This document shows, one piece after another, positions 25,812-35,300 of a stretch of 64,000 bases of DNA. The DNA is from VRUE01 sp036276735 (GTDB taxonomy: Bacteria > Actinomycetota > Thermoleophilia > Solirubrobacterales > 70-9): contig DASUOH010000007.1 in assembly GCA_036276735.1 (NCBI GenBank), positions 12,050-76,049 on the forward strand. The letters run 5' to 3'. The notes beneath the pieces are model-generated. The model saw only the letters and a list, made by a program, of their open reading frames with translations. It did no database searches and was not told where the DNA came from. The position numbers were made by a program, and so were the translations under genes. Every line of letters begins with the position of its first letter. Positions within the stretch are counted from its first letter, which is position 1.

Positions 25812-26609
25812 GTGATCGGCTGGCTGGACGCCCCCCGCGGCTGGCTCGACTCCGCCGGTGAGATCGCCCGCTTCGGCGCCCGCGTCGCCGGCCTCGTCCT
25901 CTCCGGTCGCGCCCTGCGCTTCTTCGGCGAGAGCGTGCGCCAGGCGGGGATCCTGATCCTCGGCTCGGCGCTGATCGTCTGGGCCTTCGTCTTCATCCTC
26001 GGCCTCCAGTGCGGGCTGATCGGGGCCTACTTCAGCCGCTCGATCGGCGCCCCCGGCAACGCCGGCCTGTTCTCCGCCTACTGCGACCTGCGCGAGGGCC
26101 TGCCCTACGCCTTCGGCTACATCCTCGCCGCCAAGGTTGGGACCGGGATCGTCGCCGAGCTGGGCGCGATGCGGATCTCCGACGAGATCGACGCGCTCGA
26201 GGTTATGGGGATGCCGCCGGTCACCTTCCTCGCCGCGACCCGCCTGCTCGGCGCCTGGATCGCGATCCCCTTTCTCTATCTGATCGGCATCGGCATGGGC
26301 TTCTTCGCCAGCTACCTCGCAGTCGTCGAGCAGGTCGGCGACATCTCCTCCGGGGGCTACTTACACCTCTTCTGGACTTACCAGAACCCGCTCGACTTCC
26401 TGTTCAGCCTGACCAAGGCGATGACGATGGCGACGGTGATCGTCGTCGTCGGCTGTTACTACGGCTATACGGCGTCGGGAGGCCCGGTCGGCGTCGGCAC
26501 GGCGACGGCGAAATCGATGGCGGTCAACATCATCCTCGTCAACATCATCGGCATGCTCGGCACGCTGATCTTCTACGGCGGCCAGCCGCGCGCCCCGATC
26601 GGCGGCTGA
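25812..26609 (+). CDS. MlaE/YrbE-family ABC permease (YrbEB-like)
   Basis: Second permease, 265 residues, with the coupling segment GAMRISDEIDALEVMGMPPVTFLAATRLLGAW and the C-terminal GCYYGYTASGGPVGVGTAT. It starts with GTG 13 bases after the YrbEA stop. No Mce substrate-binding subunit and no ATPase follow; the next gene is a convergent GST. The partners must be encoded elsewhere or have been lost. Confidence 0.9.
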   Translation: MIGWLDAPRGWLDSAGEIARFGARVAGLVLSGRALRFFGESVRQAGILILGSALIVWAFVFILGLQCGLIGAYFSRSIGAPGNAGLFSAYCDLREGLPYAFGYILAAKVGTGIVAELGAMRISDEIDALEVMGMPPVTFLAATRLLGAWIAIPFLYLIGIGMGFFASYLAVVEQVGDISSGGYLHLFWTYQNPLDFLFSLTKAMTMATVIVVVGCYYGYTASGGPVGVGTATAKSMAVNIILVNIIGMLGTLIFYGGQPRAPIGG

Positions 26610-26612
26610 GCG

Positions 26613-27404
26613 TCAGGCTGCCGCCGCGCCCGCGCCCGCCGTGCGCGCAGGCTTGCGGTGGCGGCGGAACATCTCGGCCACCCAGCGGAAGCCGCGCCGC
26701 TCCTTGAGCGGCTCGCGGAAGCGCTCCAAGCCGGCGGCCGAGGGCTGGTCGGAGGGGAGTGGCCCCTCCTCGGGAAGGACGAGCGGATGGAAGAGCGACG
26801 CTGCGGTCAGGTCGGCGACCGTGAAGCCGTCGCCAACCAGGTACTCCCCTTCCCCAAGCTCCGCCTCGAGGCGGTCGAGCGCGGCGAGCACCTTGGCGCG
26901 CGCCGTCTCGGCGCGCTCGGTATCGCTGGCCCGGAAGCGCAGGGCGGTGAAGACGCGTGCGTAGGCCGCCGTGGCGCCGGGCACGCGGCGCAGCGGCCCT
27001 GGCGCCGTTTCCTCCATCAGCGCGCCGAAGCGCTCACTGTCGTTGCCGAGCTCGTGGAAGGCGAGCAGGCGGAGGTGAGGGCCCAGCTCTTCGTCGAAGA
27101 AGTCCTCGAGCTCGAGGGCGTGACGCCGCAGCTCGGGGTCGGCGGGGTAGAGGGGCGGGTCGGGGTGCAGCTCCTCCAGGGCGGCGATGATCGCGGTCGA
27201 GTCGCCGATTCGCCGGCCCTCGATCGCCAGGACCGGAAAGGTCACCTGGCCGCCCCTCGTCAGCCACGCCGCCACCGCCATGTGGGCCCCGGGCACGGGC
27301 GCGCGGCGGCGATGCTCGACGCCCTTCCAGGCCAGCGCCCAGCGCGCCTTCTCGCTGTAGTGGGACACGTCGATGTGCCAAAGCGTGGGCAGCTGCTTGC
27401 TCAT
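26613..27404 (-). CDS. Glutathione S-transferase-family protein
   Basis: A 263-residue protein with a thioredoxin-like N-terminal domain (LWHIDVSHYSEKARWALAWKGVEH, then VTFPVLAIEGRRIGDSTAIIAALEE, matching the cis-Pro and Glu-Ser glutathione/thiol site) and an all-helical C-terminal domain (YLVGDGFTVADLTAASL, the usual N-capping box). Actinobacteria rarely make glutathione, so another thiol or a non-catalytic role is likely. ATG 27404 is preferred over 27434 because homology begins there. Confidence 0.82.
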   Translation of the reverse strand: MSKQLPTLWHIDVSHYSEKARWALAWKGVEHRRRAPVPGAHMAVAAWLTRGGQVTFPVLAIEGRRIGDSTAIIAALEELHPDPPLYPADPELRRHALELEDFFDEELGPHLRLLAFHELGNDSERFGALMEETAPGPLRRVPGATAAYARVFTALRFRASDTERAETARAKVLAALDRLEAELGEGEYLVGDGFTVADLTAASLFHPLVLPEEGPLPSDQPSAAGLERFREPLKERRGFRWVAEMFRRHRKPARTAGAGAAAA

Positions 27405-27442
27405 CGGACCAGGCCCTTCATGGTGTGCCAGCATAGTGCGCT

Positions 27443-27721
27443 ATGGCTCTTCTGACCGATTCCGAGATAGACGCGCGGCTCTCCGAGCACCCGGGCTGGG
27501 GACGACGCGGCAACGCCATCACCAAGACCTTCGAGCGCGGCGACTTCGTCGGCTCGGTCCGCTTCCTCGACAGCGTCGTCGAGCCGGCCGAGGCGATGAA
27601 CCACCACCCCGACGTCGAGATCTCCTGGGACGAGGTGACGATCACGATCGCGACCCACTCCGAGGGCGGCGTCACCGCGGCCGACTTCGAGCTGGCGGCG
27701 AAGATAGACGCGCTTGCCTGA
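27443..27721 (+). CDS. Pterin-4a-carbinolamine dehydratase
   Basis: Dehydrates 4a-hydroxytetrahydrobiopterin to recycle pterin cofactors, or serves a related role in pterin metabolism. 92 residues, the normal size. The active-site signature EAMNHHPDVEISW carries the paired histidines, and the C-terminal segment GGVTAADFELAAKIDAL fits the family. Divergent from the GST gene across 38 bases. folE2, a pterin-forming enzyme, is also in this window but far away. Confidence 0.88.
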   Translation: MALLTDSEIDARLSEHPGWGRRGNAITKTFERGDFVGSVRFLDSVVEPAEAMNHHPDVEISWDEVTITIATHSEGGVTAADFELAAKIDALA

Positions 27722-27739
27722 GCCGGTTACCTTCGCCGG

Positions 27740-28153
27740 GTGGCCGACGAGCTGAGGATCGACGACCGTCTCTCCATTCCGCTGAGTGAGATCGAGCTGC
27801 GCGCCAGTCGCTCCTCCGGACCGGGCGGCCAGCACGCCAACGTCACCGCATCGCGGGTGGAAGCGGTCTTCGACGTCGAGGCGTCGGGTGCGCTCGACGA
27901 GGCGCAGCGATCGCGGCTGCGCGGGCGGGCCGGGGATCTGGTTACCGCTGTAGCCCAGGAGTCGCGCGGCCAGGCTCGCAACCGCGAGCTGGCGCTGGAG
28001 CGGCTCGCCGAGAAGATCGCCGCCGGCCTGAAGGAAGAGCGTCCGCGGCGGCCGACCAGGCCCACCCGCGCCTCGCGCAAACGTCGCCTGGAGCGCAAGC
28101 GGCGGCGGAGCGAGCGCAAGCAGGCGCGCCGCAGGCCGCCCCTGGAAGACTGA
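27740..28153 (+). CDS. arfB: ArfB-like peptidyl-tRNA hydrolase
   Basis: Releases peptides from stalled ribosomes. The 137-residue protein has the release-factor GGQ motif (SGPGGQHANVTASRVE, near residue 33) and a long basic C-terminal tail (Arg/Lys-rich, about residues 95-130) that in ArfB/YaeJ binds the mRNA channel. GTG start at 27740, 18 bases after the dehydratase gene. The next gene starts 5 bases after its stop, so these small genes probably form one transcript. Confidence 0.85.
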   Translation: MADELRIDDRLSIPLSEIELRASRSSGPGGQHANVTASRVEAVFDVEASGALDEAQRSRLRGRAGDLVTAVAQESRGQARNRELALERLAEKIAAGLKEERPRRPTRPTRASRKRRLERKRRRSERKQARRRPPLED

Positions 28154-28158
28154 GCCCG

Positions 28159-28503
28159 ATGGCAAAGCGCAAGAAGCGCCCGCCGCGTCAGAAGGCGCCG
28201 ACCGTCGAGTACACCGATCCAGAGGGCAACCTCCTCACCCTGCGCCAAACGCTCAGCCGCGGAACGATCGCGAAGCTGGGTGAGCCGCCCGCCAGCGCCG
28301 CCGCCTCGGTCGACGACGCCTGGCACCGCCGCCAGGAGCTCCTCTTCGAGCGCCTCGCCGTCCGCTGGGAGATCGCCGGACTGCCGCTGACCGACCAGAA
28401 GATGCTGCTCGGCCGCTACCGAATGGCCGACGCTTCCACCCAGCGCTGGGTCCGCGAGACGATCGCCGCCCACGTCGAGCAGCACATGCCGGAGATTGCA
28501 TAA
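28159..28503 (+). CDS. Hypothetical protein, basic N-terminus
   Basis: 114 residues, family not recognised. The N-terminus is very basic (AKRKKRPPRQK), followed by a Thr/Ser-rich link and a helical C-terminal part (DDAWHRRQELLFERLAVRWEIAG, WVRETIAAHVEQHMPEI). Five bases separate it from arfB, so co-expression with that ribosome-rescue factor is likely and a nucleic-acid or ribosome link is possible. No signal peptide or membrane helix. Confidence 0.6.
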   Translation: MAKRKKRPPRQKAPTVEYTDPEGNLLTLRQTLSRGTIAKLGEPPASAAASVDDAWHRRQELLFERLAVRWEIAGLPLTDQKMLLGRYRMADASTQRWVRETIAAHVEQHMPEIA

Positions 28504-28508
28504 GCCGC

Positions 28509-28514
28509 TATTCT
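28509..28514 (+). promoter_or_regulatory. -10 box TATTCT ahead of the AbrB/PIN operon
   Basis: TATTCT lies 6 bases before the GTG at 28521, indicating a leaderless toxin-antitoxin transcript. Confidence 0.5.
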
Positions 28515-28520
28515 TTACCT

Positions 28521-28766
28521 GTGCCCAGAAAGGTAAGGAACAGGGATCGAACCCGTATTTCCGCCAAGCACCAGGTGACCATCCCGGCGACGGCCTTCCG
28601 CGCCGCCGGCCTCGAGCCGGGCGACACCCTCCGCGCGGAAGCGGACGGCGCCGGCCGGGTGGTGCTTACCCGGGTCGAGGATCTGGTCGGTCGCTACGCC
28701 GGCTGTCTCGACGCCCGAGGCGGGCTTCGCGGCAGGGTCGAAGAGCTGCGCGGCGAGTGGCGGTAG
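28521..28766 (+). CDS. AbrB/MazE-type antitoxin
   Basis: An 81-residue DNA-binding antitoxin with a swapped-hairpin AbrB domain: RISAKHQVTIPATAFRAAGLEPGDTLRAEADGAGRVVLTRV. The C-terminal tail (about residues 55-81) would bind and block the PIN toxin encoded next. The GTG start has a -10 box 6 bases upstream. Its last codons overlap the toxin start by 10 bases, the usual tight coupling of such pairs. Confidence 0.85.
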   Translation: MPRKVRNRDRTRISAKHQVTIPATAFRAAGLEPGDTLRAEADGAGRVVLTRVEDLVGRYAGCLDARGGLRGRVEELRGEWR

Positions 28767-29173
28767 TCCTCGACTCAGATGCGGTGATCGGCTTCCTCGA
28801 TCGCGGCGACGCCCTGCACGCCGCGGCCGAGGCGGTCGTCCGCGAGTACGCTGCCCGTGGACCACTCCTGGCATCGGTCGTCACCTATGCGGAGGTACTG
28901 ACCGGCGCCCGCCTCGGCTATCAGGAGGAGTCGCTGGTCGAGGGATTCTTCGCCGACCTGATCTCCACGCTGCTGCCGGTGGATGAGCAGGTCGCCGACC
29001 GTGCAGCCCAGCTCCGGGCCGAGAGCCGGAGCCTACGCATGCCCGATGCCCTGATCCTCGCCAGCGCGGACCTCGAGCCCGAAGCGGACCTCCTCGTCAG
29101 CGGCGATCTCGCCGCGGCCAAGGTGAAGGGGATCGCCTGCGATGTTCATTCACTAGTGAGCCGCCCTCTCTAG
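28757..29173 (+). CDS. PIN-domain ribonuclease toxin (VapC type)
   Basis: A 138-residue PIN toxin, predicted to cut tRNA or rRNA. Acidic metal ligands are seen in VVLDSDAVIGFLD, TYAEVLTG, MPDALILASA and LLVSGDLAAAK. The GTG at 28757 is chosen because it overlaps the antitoxin stop region and starts exactly at the PIN fold; the longer frame upstream has no homology. It forms a complete AbrB-PIN module with the preceding gene. After it the base composition falls sharply for about 186 bases, the left border of the accessory region. Confidence 0.85.
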   Translation: MAVVLDSDAVIGFLDRGDALHAAAEAVVREYAARGPLLASVVTYAEVLTGARLGYQEESLVEGFFADLISTLLPVDEQVADRAAQLRAESRSLRMPDALILASADLEPEADLLVSGDLAAAKVKGIACDVHSLVSRPL

Positions 29174-29359
29174 CGAACCACACACACGCCATCTTGTAGA
29201 ACAAACAGTTCGCGAGTCTCTATATGCGACCCCTCACTGTGCGCTGTTTAACCGCATTGCAGCAGGGATTCCACCTATTCCTGGATAGTGAACAACTGTT
29301 AACTATTAAACGGGGAGCAGATATTATTCGCACTTATCCCTTGACAAACGCTGCTCGGG

Positions 29360-32300
29360 ATGAGAAGGCTTACGAGGTACCGAAGCCGCACGCGGCGGTT
29401 TCACGAAGCAGGGAGATCCAAATTGGGGTTTCGCGTTGGGAGGGGTCGCGGGCGCTGGCTCGCCGTTTTCGCATCTTTGTTTGCCTTCAGCCTGGCGAGT
29501 CCCGGGCTGGCGTCTGAATCCGCCGCGCCGGTCGCGGAAGAGTCGGCACCCTCGGTCCCTGCCCCGTCGGATCTCCCAGACGCCCTCGACGTTCAGGAAG
29601 GCATCGAAGCCGCCGAACGCGCGGAGGCCGAGCGCAAACGCTGGCTGCAGAGCCCCGAGGCGATCCGCGAGCGGGAGGAGTCCCGCTATGCCTTTGCCGA
29701 TCTGACTGCTGAGGAGGCCCAAGAGGTACTTCTCACGATGTTCGCCGAGCAGCTCTCGATGCTGAACGCCGATCCAGCCCGCCGGTTGAGCGACTCCAGC
29801 GTCGTCGAGCAACTGGGGCCATCCGCCGCAGCGGTCCGCGAGGGGGGCGAGAGGTTGCTGCTGAATGCCAGCATCCCGTTGCGCGCTAACGACGAGCAAG
29901 GCGAGTCACGCAAGCTCGATCTCGAGCTCGAAGCGACGCCCGAAGGATTCGAGCCGCTCAACCCGCTGACGGAGCTGCGCATCCCCGACGAAGCCGACGA
30001 GCCGATCGCGGTCGGCGAGGAAGGCCTTGCGGTCTCTTCTCCAGCTGCCGCTGAGAGCCGGGAGGGCGAGCCGCTCGGTGAGATGAACGTCTTCTTCCCC
30101 GACGCGTTCGGAGAGAATGCCGACGCCGACCGGATTGTCTCCCCAACCGGGACCGGTGTAGAGATCTTCGATCTGCTCCGCTCGGCCGAGAGTCCGGAGA
30201 CCCTGCGCTTCGAGTTGGAGCTTCCGGAGGGTGCCGAGCTGCGCTCAGACGGGAACGGCGGGGCAGTCGTCGTCAGGGGAGAGGAGCAGCTCGCATCGAT
30301 CCCGTTTCCCCACGCGGTCGATGCACAGGGAACCTATGTACCGGTCGATCTGAGCGTCGAGGGGGACATGATCGTCCTCCAGATCGACCACCGAGAAGCG
30401 GATTTGGCCTACCCACTATTAGTGGATCCCGCCATCGTCAACGACTGGTACAACTACAGCTGGGCCCAGGGTCACAACCTCCAGGTGCTCACCAACGGCA
30501 CCTGGAATGCTAGCGGAAATACGGGCTGGATTCAGACCGCGACCAGCTGCCTCGTTACCTGCTTCTCGCCCTCCGGCCGCGGCCTCTACATCGCCATGCC
30601 GAGTGGCAACCACTCGCCGAACAGCTACAGCCATTGGCTGTTCAACGCTCCAAACTCCAACAGCTTCCTGGCGGGCGCCTGGGTCAATCCCTTCAACCGC
30701 GCCAACTACAACTGCGAACACTATTACCAGCCCCACGACTACGTCGGCATGTGGCACAACGGCGCCTGGAACACGGAAGTGAAGGTAAACCACGCCGCGA
30801 TGTACGGCTATACCGATCCGGGCGGCTGGGGCAGCACGTTGATCATCGGCATGAGCACCGGCAGCGGCGTGAACATCCCCTGCCGCCGTGAAGCCGTCGT
30901 AGGCGGGACCGCGATCTGGGAGGGCGACTGGCAGGACCCGGTGCTGGAAGGCATCAGCGGCATTCCGAGCGGCTGGTTCGGCGATCAAACCCAGGCCAAT
31001 GTCACCGCGCATGCGCGCGACGACGGGCTCGGCGTCTACTCGGTCGTCCTTTATCCGGAGGGCACCGCAGTCCTCGACCACTTTGTCGGCTGCAGTGGCC
31101 TCGTCAACAGCCGCTGCCCGACGAGCTACGGCTACAAAAAGAGCTTCACGGCGCTCAGCCTCGGCGAGGGCATCAGGACCATCGAAGCAAGCGCCAAGGA
31201 CCCACTTGGCAAGGTCTCGGGTACCACCAAAGCGACTGTGATGGTGGATCGCAGCCCCCCTGTAGTCACGCTCAGCGGCCAACTGGCAGAAGCGACGAAA
31301 GAGGTGGGCAGCGAAGAGAAACCGCCGGGTACTGGGGATGAGTTGTGGCTTCCCGTCTACAACCTAACGATCGCAGCCACCGATGGCAGCAAAGCCGAAG
31401 CGAAAACCAAGCGCTCGGGTGTCAAAGACATCGAGGTCTGGCTCGACGGCAAAGAGCGGGAAGTCCCGTGGGCCCCGCAACCGTGCCCCGCCCCCGATTA
31501 CAGCTGTCCGATGGAAAGGACCTACCAGCTGAACTTGGACACGCTGACCAGCGCGGGCAAGCACGTGCTCGAAGTATTCGTCAAAGACCAGGTCGGCAAT
31601 CAGCGCAAACGCAGCATCGAGTTCGAATACATCCCCGCCACCGGGATCAAAGACGAGTACGTGATGCACTATTTCCCGCTGCCCGACGGCCAGGGCTCAG
31701 AAGCCGAAGAAGAGCATCCCGCCCGACCCGAACTTGCGGTGAACGTGATGAACGGCAACCTCGTCTACCGCGAGAAGGATGTCGACATCGAGCGCGCCGC
31801 GGTCGACCTGGAAGTCGAGCGCTACTACAACTCCCAGCTGCCAGAGGCCGAAAACACCGAATGGGGCGACGGCTGGACGCTCGCCCAGACCCCCGAGCTC
31901 GAACCGGTCAAAACGAACGGCTCCTCGGTTCCCAACGAGGCGGAGATCCTCGAGTCGAGCAGCGCGATCGAGGGGGGCGTCGAGCTGCCCACCGCCGCAG
32001 GCGGAGAAAGCTTCGACCCGGCGCTGCAGGCCACGTTGACCAAGAAGTCGACCGGCGGCTACGTGCTCGACGACGAAACGGGAGAAGCGCCGACCTCGGT
32101 CGCCTTCGACGCCGGCGGTCAGGCCGAGGCCCTGCTGACCGAGGGCTACGCCAAGGTCGACCTCGAGTACGCGAGCGGCAAGCTGAGCGAGATCGCGGTT
32201 GAGGACCCGGCCACCGCGGCACCCGTCGAGGGCGAAGAAGAACCGCAGGACGCGTCCGAGTTGCCGACCTACCAGAGCGCTTTCGGCTCCTACGGCAACG

Positions 32301-35300
32301 GCAACGGCCAGTTCCAATCGACCCGCGACGCGGCGGTCGACACGGCGGGCAACGTCTGGGTGATCGATCTCTACGGCGAACGGGTCCAGCAGTTCACCCC
32401 CGACGGCCAGTTCATCCGCCAGGTGGGCGGCCCGGGTTGGGGCAACGGCCAGTTCAGCTACCCCTCGGGGATCGCGGCGGCCCCCGACGGCACGGTTTGG
32501 GTTGCCGACGCCGGCAACAGCCGCATCCAGCAGTTCGGTCCTGAAGGTGAATTCCTGCAGGTGATCGAGGGATGGGGCTCGGGGCAGTTCTACTACCCGG
32601 AAGGGATCGCGGTCGGGCCCGACGGCAAGGTCTGGGTGGCCGACACGGCTAACCACCGAGTCGTGAAGCTAGACGCCGAAGGCAAATACCTCAGCCACTT
32701 CGGCTCAGAAGGAACCGAAGACGGCCAGTTCAATTACCCGGCTGCGATCGAGGTTGACGCGCAAGGCGACGTCTGGGTCGCCGACACCTACAACAGCCGC
32801 ATCCAGAAGTTCAGCCCGAGCGGCGAATATCTGCTGCAGGCAGGAGGCGAAGGCTACGGTGACGGCCAGCTCTACTACCCGATGGGGATCGCCGCCGACT
32901 CCGAGGGCCGCATCTGGGTCGCCGACACCTCCAGCAGCCGGATCGAGGGCTTTGACCCCCAGGGCCAGCACGTCGGCCGGTTCGGCAGCGAAGGCGCTGA
33001 ACCAGGGCAGCTTCAATACCCGATGGGCATCGACGCCGACGCCGAAGGCAGCCTCTGGGTCGCCGACACCGAAAACAACCGCGTCCAGCACTGGATCGCA
33101 GCCGTCGGTGAGCCGCGGGTTGGACTGCAGATGGGCGGCTTCGGCTCCGCCGGCGCCGAAGCCGGGCAGCTCTCACAGCCTGGAGGCGTCGCCGTTGCCC
33201 CAGACGGCGATGTTTGGGTGGCCGACACCTCAAACCACCGCATCCAGCAGCTCGACGCCGAATGGCAACCCGTCCGCCAGTTCGGCAGCAACGGCTCGGG
33301 GCCGGGCCAGCTCTCCTCGCCCCGGGCGGTGGCGCTCGATCCGGGGGGCAACATCTGGGTCGCCGACACCTCCAACCACCGCGTCCAGAAGTTCGATTCC
33401 GAAGGGAACTTCCTGCTGCAGTCGGGCTCATATGGCACCGCGAACGGCCAGTTCTCCTCGCCGATGGGAATCGCCACCGACGCGCAGGGCAACGTCTGGG
33501 TGGCCGACACCTTCAACAACCGTGTCCAGCAGCTGAACGGCCAGGGCGAATTCCTCGGCAAGTTCGGCTCCTCGGGCGCCGGCAACGGGCAGCTCAGCGC
33601 GCCGACCGCCGTGGCGCTCGACGGCTCGGGCAACGTCTGGGTGGCCGAGGCGCTCAACCACCGCCTCCAGCAGTTCACCAGCCAGGGCCAGTTCATCCGC
33701 AAGCTCGGCTCCGAAGGCTCCGGCGATGGCCAGTTCGTGGTGCCCCAGGGCCTCGCGGTCGACCAGAGCGGCGACATCTGGGTCGCCGACACCGGCAACC
33801 ATCGCGTGCAGGGCTTCACCAAGCACGGCAAACACCTGACGACGTTCGGCGCGCAGGGGTCGGCCAGCGACGAGTTCTCCTCGCCGATCGGCATCGTCGC
33901 CACCTCTGAGGGCAACCTTCTCGTCGCCGACAGCGCCAACGACCGGATCAGGCAGTGGCGGGCGGTTGCTGAGAGCGCCCTGGCGGCTCCGCCGCCCGGA
34001 GAGGCCGATCCGGCCGTCGACGTCGAGGTCGTCGGAGGCCTGGTCGCAGAGGTCGAGGGCAATGCCGCCGGCGAGCACTCCTACGCCCACAGCGGCAACG
34101 ACCTGGTCGCCCACGACGGCCCGGATGGCGAAACCGCCTACGAATACGACCCCGCGGGGCGGATGACGAAAGTGACCCTGCCGAACGGCACTTGGGGCTC
34201 GATCGCCTATCACGGCGACGGCCGGGTCAAATCGGTAACGGTCAAAGTCGGCTCCGATCCTGCCAAGACGACCGAATTCCAATACTCCGACGAACCGCGG
34301 CGGACGACCGTCGACCCGCCCGACTCACCGCGCATTACCTACGACATCGGCGACGACGGCTCGGTCTTCAAGTGGTGGAACACGGCCGAACCGCCGCTCA
34401 TCGAAATCGCCGGGACTCTCTATGACTTCAAGGAAAAACCGGGCGAGCTCTGGGCCGGGGACCACTGGCTGGAAGTGGATGCCTTCGACGCCGAGGGGAT
34501 CGCCTCGATCGAGGTGATCGCCAATGGCGATGTGCTGGTCGATGAGAAGCACTGCGAGCAGGACCCGGAAACGCCCGAGGTGGAGTGCGAAGAACTCGAG
34601 AGTCAGTGGGTCGCCGAAACCGGCGCCCACGCGCCCGGACGCCTCGATCTCGAAGTCTCGGTCACCGACAGCGAAGGCATATCCGCCGCCGAGCGCTTCT
34701 GGGTCGACATCCCCCGCAGCCCTCCGATTGCGCCCGGCGCCCCCGTGCCACCGAAGTTCAAAGACGTCGCCCGCTTCCGCGAGGAATTCGGCCTCGAGGT
34801 CGTCTTTCCGGTCAAAGGCGAGGTCGAGCTGAACGAACGCATCTTCAGCACGATCGGCGCCTGGCACAACCCGCATACGCCCGCGGGGGAAGTGGCTAGG
34901 GCCTCATGGGAGCGCTGGGGGGTGCCGCTGCGGGCGGAGGATGTGGCCGAGCTGGACTATCGCGAATGGCTGTACGAAGTCAACGCGGAAAAGATCGACC
35001 AATGGGTCGAAGCGACCAGCCCTAGCAGCTACGCCGGGTACTACCTGGATCACGCTGCCGGGGGGATCATGCACATCGGCTTCCTCGGCAACCAGGCCGA
35101 ACAGCTCGCTAACCTGGAAGCGTCCCTGTCCCTGGTTGGAGGAAGCAGCAGACTTAGCGTCTACCCAAACCCTCCGACGGCCCCATACGTCGCGGTGCGG
35201 GCAACGACGGAGGCGGTAATGGACGCAATCGAAACGAACTCGACCCTCGCGGACTTGGTCATCAGCGTGGAGGACGACGAAGCCGGGAAAGCCACCCGCG

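Noticed and set aside
28496..29173. Single long ORF covering the AbrB antitoxin and PIN toxin
   Set aside because: Its first 87 residues are an Arg/Gly-rich shadow of the antitoxin frame; the PIN fold begins at GTG 28757.
32269..33969. Regular repeats as a CRISPR array
   Set aside because: The units are about 140 bases, in frame, and encode NHL blades; no short identical repeats with unique spacers and no cas genes.
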